Positions 5,094 through 5,702 of a stretch of 5,702 nt of DNA are shown piece by piece; within the stretch, counting starts at the first letter, position 1; each line of letters starts with the position of its first letter. The notes below the pieces were generated by a model. That model was not told the origin of the DNA and did no database searches. It worked only from the letters and a program-made list of their open reading frames with translations. Made by a program: the position numbers and the translations under genes. The DNA is from JBFMCU01 sp964428225 (GTDB lineage Bacteria; Planctomycetota; UBA1135; GCA-002686595). Location of the stretch: the NCBI GenBank assembly GCA_964428225.1, contig CAYRXS010000371.1, positions 1 to 5,702 on the forward strand, in the 5' to 3' direction.

Positions 5094-5702
5094 ATGAAGA
5101 CGTCCCCCGGTCCCGAGCCCTCGAAACCGAAATCCCGTCGTGAGTTCCTGGAGATCGCCGGGGCGTCGGCGGCGGCGTCCGCGCTGGTGGGCATGCGTGT
5201 GCCGTTCGTCCACCCCGGTGGGGATTCGACGATCAAGCTGGCCCTCGTCGGCTGCGGAGGGCGAGGATCCGGCGCGGTGCGGGACGCCTTCTCCACCACC
5301 GGCGGGCCGGTGAAGCTCCATGCGATGGCGGATCTCTTCGAGCACCGTCAGAAGGCCAGCTACGAGGCGCTGTCCTCGCAGTTCCCCGACAAGGTGGACG
5401 TGCCGCCGGAGCGGCGGTTCCTCGGGTTCGACGCGTACAAGCACGCCATCGACTCCCTCGATCCGGGCGACGTGGTGCTGCTCACCACCCACGCCGCGTT
5501 CCGGCCGCTGCACTTCGAGTACGCGGTGAAGAAGGGCGTCAACGTCTTCATGGAGAAGTCCTTCGCCGTGGACGGACCTTCGGTGCGCCGCCACCTGAGA
5601 GCGGCCGAGGAATCGGAGCGCAAGGGCCTCAAGGTCGGCGTCGGCTTCATGTGGCGGCACTCCGAGGCGCGGCAGCAGGTGATCGAGCGGATCCACGACG
5701 GG
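5094..5702 (+). CDS. Gfo/Idh/MocA-family oxidoreductase with Tat signal, 3'-truncated by window end
   Basis: The frame is open from ATG 5094 to the window edge, giving 203 residues, roughly half the usual 400-450 for secreted members. A Tat signal is present: S14-R15-R16-E17-F18-L19, then an Ala-rich hydrophobic stretch to about residue 33. It should therefore be folded with its cofactor before export. The Rossmann fold starts with IKLALVGCGGRGSG (residues 47-60, GxGGRG nucleotide-binding loop). The MEK segment (E154-K155) is the family's EKP motif containing the conserved active-site lysine, here followed by Ser rather than Pro. GVGFMWRHSEAR (182-193) matches the segment that in relatives reads like GLQRRH. 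Such enzymes oxidise or reduce sugars and cyclitols with NAD(P); the substrate cannot be read. It is divergent from the GbsR-type regulator, 161 bp away. The second domain lies beyond the window. Confidence 0.9.
   Translation, partial: MKTSPGPEPSKPKSRREFLEIAGASAAASALVGMRVPFVHPGGDSTIKLALVGCGGRGSGAVRDAFSTTGGPVKLHAMADLFEHRQKASYEALSSQFPDKVDVPPERRFLGFDAYKHAIDSLDPGDVVLLTTHAAFRPLHFEYAVKKGVNVFMEKSFAVDGPSVRRHLRAAEESERKGLKVGVGFMWRHSEARQQVIERIHDG

Noticed and set aside
5037..5696. Minus-strand frame of 219 codons opposite the oxidoreductase gene
   Set aside because: The opposite strand encodes an unmistakable Tat signal, Rossmann loop and EK motif with a good ribosome site.

Overview
This window is high-GC bacterial DNA (well above 60% G+C by eye, with third codon positions almost always G or C). 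Three things together suggest a Planctomycetota-like organism. The first is a pair of secreted seven-repeat FG-GAP proteins carrying a C-terminal domain that I associate with that phylum. The second is a Tat-exported Gfo/Idh/MocA-family oxidoreductase. The third is a GbsR/MarR-type regulator. The phylum call is an inference. A run of 100 N at 4160-4259 shows that this is a scaffolded draft assembly.

Left half (1-3540, + strand): two tandem paralogues, each a signal peptide, seven FG-GAP_2-type repeats (a predicted seven-bladed beta-propeller) and a shared C-terminal domain of about 130 residues. The first copy runs in from upstream and is interrupted by one in-frame TGA at 333-335, between repeats 2 and 3, with the same frame open on both sides. 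It is either a pseudogene or a base error. The second copy (1900-3540) is intact. The spacer of about 300 bp between them holds three potential hairpins, the first a perfect 14-bp stem just after the first gene.

Middle (3541-4932, - strand): a 28-bp convergent spacer with a small hairpin, then an atypical/extended SDR (NmrA/NDUFA9-like NAD(P)-binding protein) interrupted by the assembly gap. Upstream of it and in the same direction is a GbsR/MarR winged-helix regulator. In the 80 bp between them is an AT-rich perfect inverted repeat (ATTTTCAG-6 nt-CTGAAAAT), in strong contrast to its surroundings. It is a good candidate operator through which the regulator controls the SDR gene.

Right end (5094-5702, + strand): the first 203 codons of a Tat-signal Gfo/Idh/MocA oxidoreductase, divergent from the regulator and running off the window.

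No RNA genes, CRISPR array, insertion sequence or phage element is visible. I see no clear evidence for a new multi-gene system. The items most worth a second look are the AT-rich palindrome, the in-frame TGA, and the tandem propeller proteins with their poorly characterised C-terminal domain.
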